Shown: one piece after another, positions 1-8,500 of the stretch
How positions within the stretch are numbered: the first letter of the stretch is position 1
How the letters are laid out: each line of letters begins with the position of its first letter
Source: Gyrodactylus bullatarudis
Lineage: Eukaryota > Platyhelminthes > Monogenea > Gyrodactylidea > Gyrodactylidae
Assembly: GCA_012064415.1 (NCBI GenBank)
Contig: SSNU01000096.1
Location: forward strand, 460,084 to 471,893
DNA length: 11,810 nt
Direction of reading: 5' to 3'
Program-made: the position numbers and the translations under genes
The notes under the pieces: model-generated
The model's database searches: none
What the model was told of the DNA's origin: nothing
What the model saw: the letters and a program-made list of their open reading frames with translations, nothing else

Positions 1-61
1 TTTTCATACCAATAATATCAATTAAAACCATTGAGATACTCAAAATTAGCAATATTTGGTT

Positions 62-82
62 TTTTGGCCATAGCGGCCAAAA
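62..82. repeat. Small perfect hairpin, 8-bp stem
   Basis: TTTTGGCC (62-69) and GGCCAAAA (75-82) form a perfect stem around a 5-nt loop. It lies beyond the candidate poly(A) signal of the GON4L-like gene. It is GC-richer than its surroundings; no function is assigned. Confidence 0.4.
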
Positions 83-131
83 TATTAACGCTAGCAAAAT
101 TCTGAAAGCAGATCTGAAATCAGCACAAAAT

Positions 132-137
132 TTTATT
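132..137 (-). terminator. Candidate poly(A) signal AATAAA for the GON4L-like gene
   Basis: TTTATT on the plus strand reads AATAAA on the minus strand, about 170 nt beyond the stop codon at 306-308. It is the only canonical hexamer seen between the stop codon and the window edge. Confidence 0.45.
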
Positions 138-305
138 CCAGAAAAGTTAAACCTGATCAAGTTCGTACGACCCCACCCCCACCCGTGTAATTTTTATAAA
201 TCACTACTTGTGAGAAACATTAGATTTTATGAATGCCCCCTTTTTATCAAGTCTTTTTTTGCCATATATGAAGCTTTCAAGCCCTGTCTGATTCATGGAA
301 TAGTC

Positions 306-1984
306 TCATTGGTTAAAGAGTAGAAGCAAAGGAAATTTTCTCAAATCTAAAGAAACAACCATGCTTGAGGGTACTTACACTTTTTATCTGAAAAGACGGG
401 TAATAGAGATCGACCAGCATAGTTTTGACAAAATTCACTATTCATCTGAATGATGTTCATCGTATTGTTTTTAATTGGACAGAGATGGGAGATGTTGGCA
501 TCTCTGTACTTGTTCCGAATTTCATCACATTCCATTTCGAATTTTGTCATCAAGAAAGTGACTGAATCAGATATTGAGTTGTTGACATGTTTACTGGCCA
601 ATTGTTGATTGGCCAAAAGCTGGAGGTGCATTCGAAATTGACTTGCCAAGAGGAATTCCTGGTTCTCATCAATGCCACTGGTGGGAATAAACTTCCAGTT
701 CAGGTCGTAAATTGACGAACTGAAAATGGAACATTTTGAATTCTTGATCTGATCCTGAACGTTGACCTCAGTCTCCACAGAGTAGACCTCATGATCCAGA
801 TCATAGACAACCTTGGGATCTTCTTCGTCAAATAGGCTGAACAAATCTTCGTACAAAGATTTTGCCTCTCGCTTGGGAACACGGACCCCGTAGTCAAAGC
901 GTAGTTCATCGAAAAAATCTTCTTGGTAAATTTTTTCCAGTTCATTCATAATGTTGAATTCGGGATCATTGGGATCATCATAGTCGACGTTGCCAAGGAG
1001 GGATAAATCCCTGTCGTTGTATTGTCTATCGATTGTATGCTTGAATTGTAAATCATCCTCAGAGAGAACGGTGACTTCACTATTCTCTTGGATACAAATC
1101 TTTGGCTGGGAAGTATCCTGTTTGTTTTCCAAATTTTTTGAGTCATCTTCGAATAGAGATTTGAGGAAATCTTGATAAACCATATCGTCATCAACTAGAA
1201 GCTGATCAGACGGTTCAACACTAGAGACTGGTAGAATTTCGTTACCATCATTCGACTCATCATCATCGTCTTCCTCAATTTCCTCCTCTTCTTCTTCCCC
1301 CTCTAGAATCTTTTCATCAGAATCAGACGTGTCCACGTCTGAGAGAATTTTTTCACTACAGGTAGAAATTAATGAATAAAATCTCACTTTTCAACTGTCT
1401 CAAAGTTTTCGTCTTCTTCATCGTCATCCTCTGATTCGGTTTCATCTTCACCATCAGCATTTCCTTTGACTTTTACAATGGTAGTTTCATCAAAATCAGG
1501 ATCGCTGGCTTCGTCATCATCGTCTGGCAAGTCCAACGCGAGGATTGTTTCCCCTTCAGTATTCTTTAGCTGAAGTTTGCACTCGGAAATCTCTTGAGCT
1601 AGTCGAGATCTAGTGATGATCCCTCGAGAGAAGGACTTGTCAGAGGATTCTGATTGACTAGAATTTTGAATTTCAGCTTGCAACAGGGTCTTGAAGGTAT
1701 CCACTACCTCTTCATTGGTTAGAATCTCCTTGAGTAGCGTCTTAGCTTGTTTCCTATTAAGTTCACAGTTGGAGGATAATTTTTCAAACTGTCCAGCAAT
1801 GCATTCACTCAACTTTTCCTAATAATAATAATAATAAAATTATCAATTTGATGCGAAAAATTATTACTTTCCAGTTGCTAGACTTTTCTTTATTGTCAAC
1901 AATGAGACTATATTCTTTATTGCTAATGTCAATTTTCTTTCTCTTGTTATCAGATGGATTGTGAGGAGAAGAGGGCCGTTTCAT
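306..1984 (-). CDS. GON4L: GON-4-like (GON4L/Drosophila muscle wasted family) nuclear protein, four exons
   Basis: Exons on the minus strand are 1984-1868, 1818-1388, 1355-379 and 346-306, joined by introns of 49, 32 and 32 nt with GT-AG ends and matching phases (0, 2, 1). The product is 521 residues. The start is the first in-frame ATG, giving MKRPSSP and a basic KRKK stretch (residues 14-17) that may be a nuclear localisation signal. Residues 120-185 contain a TRSRL segment followed by an acidic DDDDEASDPDFDE stretch. Residues 203-215 are a run of Glu/Asp. Residues 309-316 (DDPNDPEF), a following R-V-P-K-R-E segment, QFRMHLQLLANQQ (422-434) and LLPVF (500-504) follow the order of the conserved central part of GON4L, a transcriptional co-regulator of cell cycle and differentiation genes. 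The family assignment rests on remembered motif order. The protein ends soon after LLPVF, whereas vertebrate homologues continue far beyond, so it is a compact form. An alternative last acceptor at 305-306 would extend the C-terminus to a stop at 204-206. Confidence 0.75.
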
Positions 1985-2096
1985 AACTGAGACATTTGTA
2001 AATAATAATTTCGAATAACAAGTTTCGTTATTATATTTTGGAAATTCAACAACTTTAAACACATTCACGTGAAGATTCAGTTTCAAGTTTGTTAGT
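1985..2096. promoter_or_regulatory. Bidirectional promoter region between divergent GON4L-like and DUSP23-like genes
   Basis: Only 112 bp separate the two divergent ATG codons, so both 5' ends and the core promoters should lie here. Visible elements are an E-box CACGTG (2066-2071) and an inverted repeat AATAAC/GTTATT (2014-2019 and 2027-2032) with a 7-nt spacer. The promoter role is inferred from layout, not shown directly. Confidence 0.5.
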
Positions 2097-2612
2097 ATGA
2101 GTACAGCAAGTTCATCTGAAAATTTTAGCTATGTCTCCGATAATGTCGCTGGCTTTGGCATTCCTCGCAGCCACTCCAATGTTGATTATCTTGTTAATAA
2201 AGAAAAAATTACCAACATCATTACATTATGCGATGAACTTCCATTGAATTTCAAAGACTTTTCTGGTAAGCTTTTAATTAAAATTTACAATATACCTCAG
2301 ATAAGCTAAAATGGCATCAGTTTGTAGTACCCGACTTTGACGCTCCCAGTCAAGATATTATCAAGAGTTGCATCAAAACCATCAACGAAGCAATCTCAAA
2401 AAATGAAGTAATAATCAACTATGTAGTAGTTAATCATGTAGAAAATTGCAGGAAAGGGACGTACTGGAACCATACTTGCCTGCCACCTAGTTGAACATAG
2501 AAAAATTAATGCTGAGAAAGCAATTCGTCTTCTACGAGAGCTAAGACCCGGTTCGATTGAAAGCAAAGTTCATGAAGATTCTATTGAAAAATACTCCAAA
2601 ATTCTTCATTGA
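2097..2612 (+). CDS. DUSP23: DUSP23/VHZ-like dual-specificity phosphatase lacking the catalytic His-Cys
   Basis: Exons are 2097-2265, 2301-2407 and 2442-2612, with introns of 35 and 34 nt (phases 1 and 0), giving 148 residues, close to the usual length of about 150. Residues 7-12 (SENFSY) and the VAGFGIPR segment match the family N-terminus. VVPDF (65-69) holds the expected general-acid Asp68. KGRTGT (97-102) is the phosphate-binding loop, followed by ILACHLVE and LRPGSIES, which are hallmark DUSP23 positions. Phosphatases of this family need HC-x5-R. Here Arg99 is present, but the residues before the loop read KNE then KIAGKGR, so the His and nucleophile Cys are missing. The intron-2 DNA begins with codons for VIINY where VIVHC would be expected. 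Either the product is a catalytically dead pseudophosphatase, or the gene is recently broken, or splicing is unusual. The family call is strong; activity is doubtful. Confidence 0.75.
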
Positions 2613-2707
2613 AAGGACATGAATGAAATCCATTCAATGAAACCACTACTAGAACTAATAGACATTAAAATTGAAGTCCCTAACACAGATTATTTTTAAT
2701 TTATAAA

Positions 2708-3248
2708 ATGAATAAAGAGTTTAACTTGAAATTTTCTGTCACTGATAAACGTGAAACTACAAAAGAAATCAATAATGATAACAGTGAGATTAGTCAGGGT
2801 GAATCTCTTGCACATGATAAGAACTGTTACGCTTGTATTTTCGGCGAGACACCTCTAAAGATGGTGCAATTATCTCCTCGCTTAGATAGATCATTGATTA
2901 AGGAAAATTCTCAAACTCACTGGAACAGTCTAAACTGTTTTGTTATAAATCCTCAGAGTAGTCCGGAAACAGACGATGAATTTATGGATCAAATTTTCGA
3001 TGATAACATTGACAATGTGACAGAATTCTTTTCAGGTGAGTTAGTTTTTAATTTATATCTCTCTATTAATTTTTCTTGAGATGATCAAATATTGGCCCAA
3101 GAGAAAGATGTCACCGTTGAACGTTATCTCTGGATTATTCTTGGCTATTTAAAAAATAAACTCTACAGTTTTTTCAGATATCTCATATCATCAAGATTTC
3201 GTTAAATTCATGACCATTGGCGAGGACAGTGTGTTTTCATTACTTTGA
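2708..3248 (+). CDS. Unrecognised 146-residue hypothetical protein, three exons
   Basis: Exons are 2708-3035, 3081-3122 and 3178-3248, with introns of 45 and 55 nt, both phase 1. The first donor is a strong GTGAGT; the second (GTTATC) is weak. Without the second splice the frame would end around 3205 in a hydrophobic tail, so the last exon is less certain. I do not recognise the family. The protein is hydrophilic, starts MNKEFNLKF, has a Cys-x2-Cys at 40-43, a KEN tripeptide at 65-67 that could serve as an APC/C degron, and an acidic ETDDEFMDQIFDD segment around 87-99. The C-terminal exon encodes HISYHQDFVKFM. It begins 95 bp after the DUSP23-like stop on the same strand. No signal peptide or membrane segment is visible, so it is probably cytosolic or nuclear (inference). 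Confidence 0.6.
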
Positions 3249-3270
3249 CGTTTTTTGATGGAAAAGATTT

Positions 3271-3295
3271 TTGAGAATAAAAATTCTCAAATAAA
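3271..3295 (+). terminator. Poly(A) signals within and beside an 8-bp hairpin
   Basis: Two AATAAA hexamers occur at 3276-3281 and 3290-3295, 28 to 42 nt after the stop codon at 3246-3248. TTGAGAAT (3271-3278) and ATTCTCAA (3283-3290) pair perfectly around an A4 loop, so the first hexamer lies across the stem and loop. Confidence 0.55.
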
Positions 3296-3314
3296 ACTGA
3301 CCAATTAGAGTGAT

Positions 3315-3320
3315 TTTATT
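3315..3320 (-). terminator. Poly(A) signal AATAAA for a minus-strand transcript
   Basis: TTTATT on the plus strand reads AATAAA on the minus strand, 33 nt past the stop of the small minus-strand frame at 3353-3529. It lies 20 bp from the plus-strand poly(A) signals, as expected for tightly convergent genes. Confidence 0.45.
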
Positions 3321-3352
3321 ATTAGAGTTTTTTCCTTTTTTTTCTTTCCAAT

Positions 3353-3529
3353 CTAATAGTTTACTTGTACAAATATACATTGATACTGAGTATACTCGAT
3401 AAAATCATTTACAAGTTTCTCTTTTGACCAATCATCTTGGTTCTTTTCACCTGATACCTCAATGTAACAGGCCAAATGTGTACATTCTAAATAGACATTG
3501 GGAATAAGTTTAAATGTTGGACAATGCAT
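3353..3529 (-). CDS. Small 58-residue hypothetical protein or 3' exon of a minus-strand gene
   Basis: The frame opens at an ATG (MHCPTFKLIP) and ends at TAG at 3353-3355. Upstream the same frame stays open to a TAG at about 3563, so this could be either a complete small ORF or a terminal exon whose 5' part is not resolved; no phase-compatible upstream exon was found. The composition looks like coding sequence: hydrophobic and cysteine-bearing in the first half, then a charged stretch GEKNQDDWSKEKL, then an aromatic-rich tail. A minus-strand AATAAA lies 33 nt beyond the stop. The frame is long enough to occur by chance in AT-rich DNA, so confidence is moderate. The family is not recognised. 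Confidence 0.4.
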   Translation of the reverse strand: MHCPTFKLIPNVYLECTHLACYIEVSGEKNQDDWSKEKLVNDFIEYTQYQCIFVQVNY

Positions 3530-3666
3530 AAAAGAGTTTTTCCGATTGAGAACAAAGTGTGTCTATACTTTTCACCAGATCACAAATACATATTGTGGAC
3601 TGCATAATTAAGATTTTATGTTTTTGCAAAGTATCTGATCCCAGAGATACATCGAGACTGAGAGAA

Positions 3667-4047
3667 ATGTCCTCATTACCGAATAAGGTTATCAGATACG
3701 GATTACTATTAATTGCCCTAGTCCTACTCAACCTAATCGTAGCCATGTATCGAGATAAAGACTTTTACAAGAGGAACTTTAACATTCCTACTTATCCAGA
3801 TGAATATAAACAGGAGAGTATGTACCATGTTACCCAATGCTTTGATCATTGCATGTACGGTGGCAGGCTAATTATGGCCGATCGATTGTTCAAGAATTGT
3901 CGATGTCTCTGTCATCCGTTCACAAAGGGTATCGCGTGTCAACATTTTAATGCAACAAAATTTTATGAAATGCTCGATCGTGGTACAATCAAAGAACTCG
4001 AGGTTGTCAGTTGGAATCAAGATTATGATAACGGAGATGATGAATAA
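3667..4047 (+). CDS. Single-exon membrane-anchored cysteine-rich protein, 126 residues
   Basis: The start is the first ATG in a frame that is also open upstream without an ATG, giving MSSLPNKVIRYG. Residues 10-27 form one hydrophobic segment preceded by basic residues and followed by YRDKDFYKR, typical of a signal anchor. The likely topology is a short cytosolic N-terminus and a lumenal or extracellular C-terminus. That domain has six cysteines at 58, 62, 78, 80, 82 and 91 (C-x3-C-x15-C-x-C-x-C-x8-C), enough for three disulfides, and one N-glycosylation sequon (NAT, 95-97). The tail is acidic (NGDDE). I do not recognise the family; the spacing does not clearly match EGF or other common modules. 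It has no intron, unlike the other confident genes here. Two AATAAA signals lie about 100-130 nt downstream. Confidence 0.75.
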   Translation: MSSLPNKVIRYGLLLIALVLLNLIVAMYRDKDFYKRNFNIPTYPDEYKQESMYHVTQCFDHCMYGGRLIMADRLFKNCRCLCHPFTKGIACQHFNATKFYEMLDRGTIKELEVVSWNQDYDNGDDE

Positions 4048-4147
4048 GACAAACTTTTCTCGAGTAACATGCTAGCTAAAGAAACATTCTCCGACTATGA
4101 TTATTCTCTTCTCTCGTTCATACTCTCTGGATGCTTAAAGAAAAAAC

Positions 4148-4180
4148 AATAAAAAACTAAATCGATCGCAAGAAAATAAA
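4148..4180 (+). terminator. Two poly(A) signals for the membrane-anchored protein gene
   Basis: AATAAA occurs at 4148-4153 and 4175-4180, in an A-rich stretch about 100 nt after the stop codon at 4045-4047. Confidence 0.55.
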
Positions 4181-4413
4181 AAAAATCTGTTTCAATAGAA
4201 ATGTGTCTTTTTAAATTCCGATTATTCCAATTATCCTTCATAAAATTCTCTCCTTGACATGATTAATAATGCATGAGAAGTTGTCTTGAAGCGACTGCCA
4301 AAGTCCCACTTGTAAAAGGAAAAGCAAAATTTCTGACTTTGATTAGGAGTGGTGAGATACTTGAAAAAATAAATGCATTTTTTCCGAATCAGTGAAAAAT
4401 GATCTAAAATTAG
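4181..4413. other. Intergenic DNA without a supported gene
   Basis: Nothing in this stretch is supported as a gene on the plus strand. On the minus strand a 40-residue frame could be built from two pieces between 4378 and 4231 with a 28-nt intron, but it has no poly(A) signal and no recognisable content. Confidence 0.4.
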
Positions 4414-4527
4414 TTTTATAATAAAATTGATTAAAACTTAGGTCAATATTAGAATTTTCTTGGTCTTGAATGACCATGGCTGAGAATTCTAATATTGACC
4501 TAAGTTTTAATCAATTTTATTATAAAA
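4414..4527. mobile_element. Foldback element with perfect 43-bp arms
   Basis: The left arm (4414-4456) and right arm (4485-4527) are exact reverse complements over 43 bp, with a 28-nt spacer. The spacer contains its own TGGTC/GACCA stem around 6 nt, so the RNA would fold into one long rod with a small internal loop. No clear target-site duplication was found. It may be a MITE or a locus for a hairpin RNA. Perfect arm identity implies a recent origin, gene conversion or constraint. Confidence 0.8.
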
Positions 4528-4939
4528 ATACATTTTTCTTTCTAAAATTAATATGCACTTAATATGCAAAGACAAATATTTTTTTCCCCCGAAAACTCTG
4601 ATACCCCAAAATCCCATTTTCCAAAACATCTTCAACATTTCCCAAATTAATTGAAATTTTTTACTAGAATATTATGCAGTGCTGATTAAAAATACCTTAC
4701 GAGCCTATTTCTATTTAAAATTGCATTCAAACGGCTCAAAATTTAGATTTTAATCGATTGTAGTAGAAAAATCCATTGAAAATAGTTGGCGCTATTTCAA
4801 AAATCGTCATTTTCAATTGCGATTTGGAGTATCTAAGCAAAATTTAATATACAGAAACTTTTTTACGTTTCCTCTTCAAAATGAGCTTTGCACATCCGAA
4901 AAAATTAGCCTCTCTCTAATGTGTCATCAAATTTAAAAC
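4528..4939. repeat. Degenerate dispersed repeat, copy A (about 4730-4920)
   Basis: The stretch around 4768-4800 (AAAATCCATTGAAAAT, then GGCGCTATTTCAAAAA) matches copies at about 6191-6366 and 8372-8583. The downstream half (around 4870-4920) resembles their terminal part. Divergence is high, so this is an old copy. The rest of the stretch is AT-rich with no supported gene. Confidence 0.5.
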
Positions 4940-5293
4940 GATTGACTATAATGTTGTTTGCTTGCTACCTTACTATGTTGTCTTCTGGCTTGTGTTGGTC
5001 TATCTGTACAAAAAGAAAGGGGACAGAAAGGTGTAGTATTTCTTAAAGAATAAGGATTATAAAAATTACAGTGATTGTTATAGTAATCAGAATTATTAGA
5101 GTAATATAACTCTGATAATATAATTCATCCCTTGAAAGAAAATTAAAATTAAGATTAGAATAAAAAAATTTTATTATCCTTATTCTTTAAAAAATAATAC
5201 ACCTTTCTGTCCCCTTTCTTTTTCTACAGATAGACCAAAACAAGCCAGAAGACAACATGGTTAGGTAGCAAGCGAACAACGTTATAGTCAATC
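4940..5293. mobile_element. 354-bp foldback element with ~128-bp imperfect arms
   Basis: The left arm (4940 to about 5068) starts GATTGACTATAA; the right arm (about 5166-5293) ends TTATAGTCAATC. The arms pair along their length, including the segments GTTGTCTTCTGGCTTG and AAAGGGGACAGAAAGGTGTA, with scattered mismatches at roughly one in ten positions. The spacer is about 100 bp of AT-rich DNA. No ORF for a transposase is present, so it is non-autonomous. No obvious target-site duplication was identified. Confidence 0.75.
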
Positions 5294-5574
5294 TATGCCG
5301 AACAGCTCCCTGAAGAACTACTTGGTTCAAAGTTATAAAATTTTAAATATAATCTTATATAGGAATTTTTTCTTCTCCTCTTATTCTCTATCAAATGGAA
5401 GCATAAACTCGAAAAGTTAAAAACTCTGTCTCACCTTAATGTATGTATTACATGTGTAAACATACACACACTTGTATGCATTATGTATGAAGAAAAGGAA
5501 CTTATTTATTCTTAGCAGTAGAATAAATATCAAAAGCTAAAATGGAGTTCTCTTAGAAAAGCTTTTAAAATAAT
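5294..5574. repeat. Upstream region of the secreted-protein gene with a repeat fragment (5362-5440)
   Basis: Positions 5362-5440 match 7829-7910 (shared TCTATCAAATG, GCATAAACTCGAAAA and a terminal C-C-T-T-A-A-T type end) and more weakly 6317-6366. The following 5440-5500 is alternating purine-pyrimidine DNA rich in ATGTAT and ACACAC. The promoter of the downstream gene should lie here, but no clear core element is recognised. Confidence 0.5.
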
Positions 5575-8500
5575 ATGAACAACCTGTACGTGCTCCACAT
5601 GTTATTGTGGAATTTAGATTTTCTTCTTCAGGTATGTTAAATTGTGTTTAAAAATGGCAAAACCTTTAGGCCCAAGATACCGACAACAGCTTTGAATTGT
5701 ATGACCTCAAATGCCGCCAGCTTATTTCGCTCAATCATCACCAGCCAAACGTGGAAAACTTTTGCAATGAAAGGTCTCATGTATTCTTCCTGTTGGAGAG
5801 TACCAGGCCGAGGAATATTGAAAATCTCTATTTTATCTTTGACTTTTACACCTATTTCAACGTGAAGATTGTTTTCAAATTTGCCTTTTATTATGGTAAG
5901 TGGTATCATCAATTATCTCTCTAATGCAAATACAAAATTTGTACACATTCTAATATGTATGTGTATAAATGGAACATATTATGACAATATATCCAATTCA
6001 CCTTTCAATTCATCATAATTTATAAATTCATGTCATGGAACTTGACAATTTCTCTCATTGTTTCCATTTTCTACAATTAGATAATTGTGATCTTCTTCTA
6101 CTTGCATGATTTTTTTCTGAGTTTATTAGAGGGTAATACAAAATATTTTTTTCCAGAACAATCAGAATAATTCCCATCCAAAAAGTCATACAGACTGCTC
6201 AAAAACATGAATTTTATTAATTATCGTAGTGAAATTCATTCAAAATTTGCTGGCGCGGATTTTAAAAACTTGAATATTCAAAAGAAATTTTGTATATCAG
6301 AACAAAATTGAATATTTAATTCTCTATCGAATGAGCAAATAGCCGAAAAATTTGTATTACCCTAGTGTGTACTAGACTTCGGGATGAAATTTCGTAAAAC
6401 TAATCAAACCGCCTTTAATTTTGTTTAAATAATCTTTGAGATATTTCGAAATCATTCCACCATGTCTGGCTGAGTCAATTCTTTAGATGCTTCAGGTATT
6501 AAATAAACAAAATCTCGGAAAATTTCAAATTTTGATCGTTTTTAAGTTTATATTTTTATTAAGAATGTCTTTAATTTCATAAAATTAAGTAATATTAAGT
6601 TTTCAATAAATATTATTAAAAGTAGATTTATTCGGAATACATAAACAACCTTTTTTCTATGCCTCTTCTATACGTTTCGGTACTGAGATAGACAAGTACC
6701 TTTCTCAGGGGATGAGACGCTTGTAACATGAACTCTCTTCAATTTTATCATTTTGGGAATAGAATAATTAACGAGGCTCTAGAAATAGGTACAAATGATA
6801 CTACCAATGACAATATTGGTGAAATCGAAATAGGGGATAATTGATTGCAATTATATACGGAAAGAGAAGGTTTTTCATGTTTGAGTCGTTTCAAGGTTTA
6901 TTTAATTTTGAATGGTTTTTCAGATCTGGACCAATAGGAATACTAAGGTTTTTAGATAAAATTGAAAAAAGGTTGGTTATGTATTCGGAATAAATCTACT
7001 TTTAATAATATTCATTGAAGATTTCAGATTCCATGATCATGAAAAAAAACAATTTTTCTATTAACATATATATTAATGTGTTGCTAGAGCTTCTGATCAG
7101 CAAAATAGGGGCTAGAAATAATTGAAAAAATCTCATTCAATGCAATGTGTAGGAGATCTCATGGTATATAATGCTACTGGCCGTGCCTATAGATCCCTTT
7201 TGGATGAAAAAAATGATGCCATGGATCGAGAGCTCACTGTCCTTAGCATTCTTGATGCCAACTCACGCCAAAGTGCCATAAATAATCTCATGAAGAATAT
7301 TAACTCGCCCAAACTACTCGATTTCTGTGAATATCTGACTAGGAATAGTGTTTTTGAAGATTCCATTATTAGATTTTACATGGACGCCGGCTTAGATTGT
7401 GCTCTGATCCTATTTATGAATAAAATGACTTTTACAATTACGAGAATCAATCAGGCAACTGCTAGAACAATGATTAACAATCTATCGAAATCGCCCGACT
7501 TTTCCAAGAATGTCATTCCGCTACTCAAAATATTTTACGATTATTCCAAATTCTTTCAATTCGATCTACCCATTTTTGATCAGTTCAACTACAACCAGCT
7601 AGTGAATATTTGGTAGGTATATTATTATCATATACATTTGAATAATTTACTTAGACTTCGGTTATATTACTTATGTAATAAATACATGTATAAATATATA
7701 TTTTCCCCGAAACCTGGTTTATCTCATGCTTCAGGGTGTATTCAGAATATATTTGATATTAATTTGTATATATTTGTATAATTTATAATATTATTAATCT
7801 GAATAAAATTGAAAACAAAAGATTCAATAGGATTTTTTCTTCTTCTTCCATCCTTTTCTATCAAATGAACGCATAAACTCGAAAATTTGAAAATTTCGTA
7901 TTACCCTAATATTTATTGTGATTTATTTGGAACTAGATAGTTGTTTAAACCTTAAAAATCACCTATATCCCATTAGAGAAGATGGGGCTTGATTCCAAAA
8001 TAAATATAAATTGATACTATTTATACTACTGGATACTATAACTGAAGGTCGTTTTTGTGGGAGAGAACATTTTATCCCAAAATAAATCACTGCAAGCCTA
8101 TCAATAATTTTCTTGAATAACTTGGAAGTTTGAATAATTCAGGAATTTTCCAACTCTTCTCACCTATTCAATTATTCATTCAAAATTTATCACATCTATT
8201 TAAGGCGAGAAAAATTGAATTTCACGAATTTTTTTCAAATGTTTTTAAATACTTGCAAAACATAATTAAACACTAGGCTAGGCTATAATATCCCACGGAC
8301 ATGATAAAACAACGAAATTTACCATGAAGGTCCTCCAAATGATAAGATTACTATTTTTGAAGAAATTCATTAAATGGCCAAGATATTCCGGATTTTAGTG
8401 ATTGCGTAATAAAAATCCATTGAAAATTGAGCGGCGATTTGAAAAATTCTGGATTTTTAAAACTGAATGAAATAATAGTGAAGCATTTTTGATACATGCT

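Larger units (their letters stand above)
5896..7152 (+). other. Predicted 1257-bp intron carrying two TIR elements
   Basis: The donor GTAAGT at 5896 is strong. The acceptor TGTGTAG at 7146-7152 is pyrimidine-poor. The intron holds the 234-bp and 418-bp TIR elements. An alternative acceptor at 6079-6080 would add nine residues and stop at 6107-6109, giving a 103-residue secreted protein instead. Phase 1 fits both outcomes, so transcript data must decide. Confidence 0.45.

Noticed and set aside
700..1194. Additional frames on both strands within 700-1194
   Set aside because: They lie in other frames of the GON4L-like exon 3, which carries the recognisable motifs; they have no support of their own.
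2620..2699. Separate small gene after the DUSP23-like stop
   Set aside because: It is 26 codons from an ATG and in the same frame as the upstream gene; it is treated as possible read-through or chance.
3510..3746. Minus-strand 78-codon frame
   Set aside because: It is largely antisense to the membrane-anchored protein gene and a different frame from the 58-codon minus-strand frame, which has the better composition and an unbroken run to its poly(A) signal.
4231..4378. Minus-strand 40-codon frame needing a 28-nt intron
   Set aside because: It is too short, has no poly(A) signal and no recognisable motif; equally long alternatives exist in another frame.
5440..5500. ATGTAT/ACACAC stretch as a regulatory or replication element
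   Set aside because: It is simple alternating sequence with weak self-pairing; nothing distinguishes it from low-complexity DNA.
5637..5912. Minus-strand 91-codon frame and a second plus-strand frame starting at 5644
   Set aside because: The plus-strand frame bounded by the CTTTAG acceptor and the GTAAGT donor links to a signal-peptide exon with correct phase; the others are shadows.
6081..6109. Short alternative terminal exon for the secreted-protein gene
   Set aside because: It is phase-compatible with a decent acceptor but adds only nine residues. It was kept as an alternative, because the exons at 7153 onward extend the same frame through four further consistent junctions.
6728..6844. 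38-codon frame as an independent gene
   Set aside because: It lies inside a TIR element and has no supporting splice or poly(A) signals; it is mentioned only as possible transposon residue.
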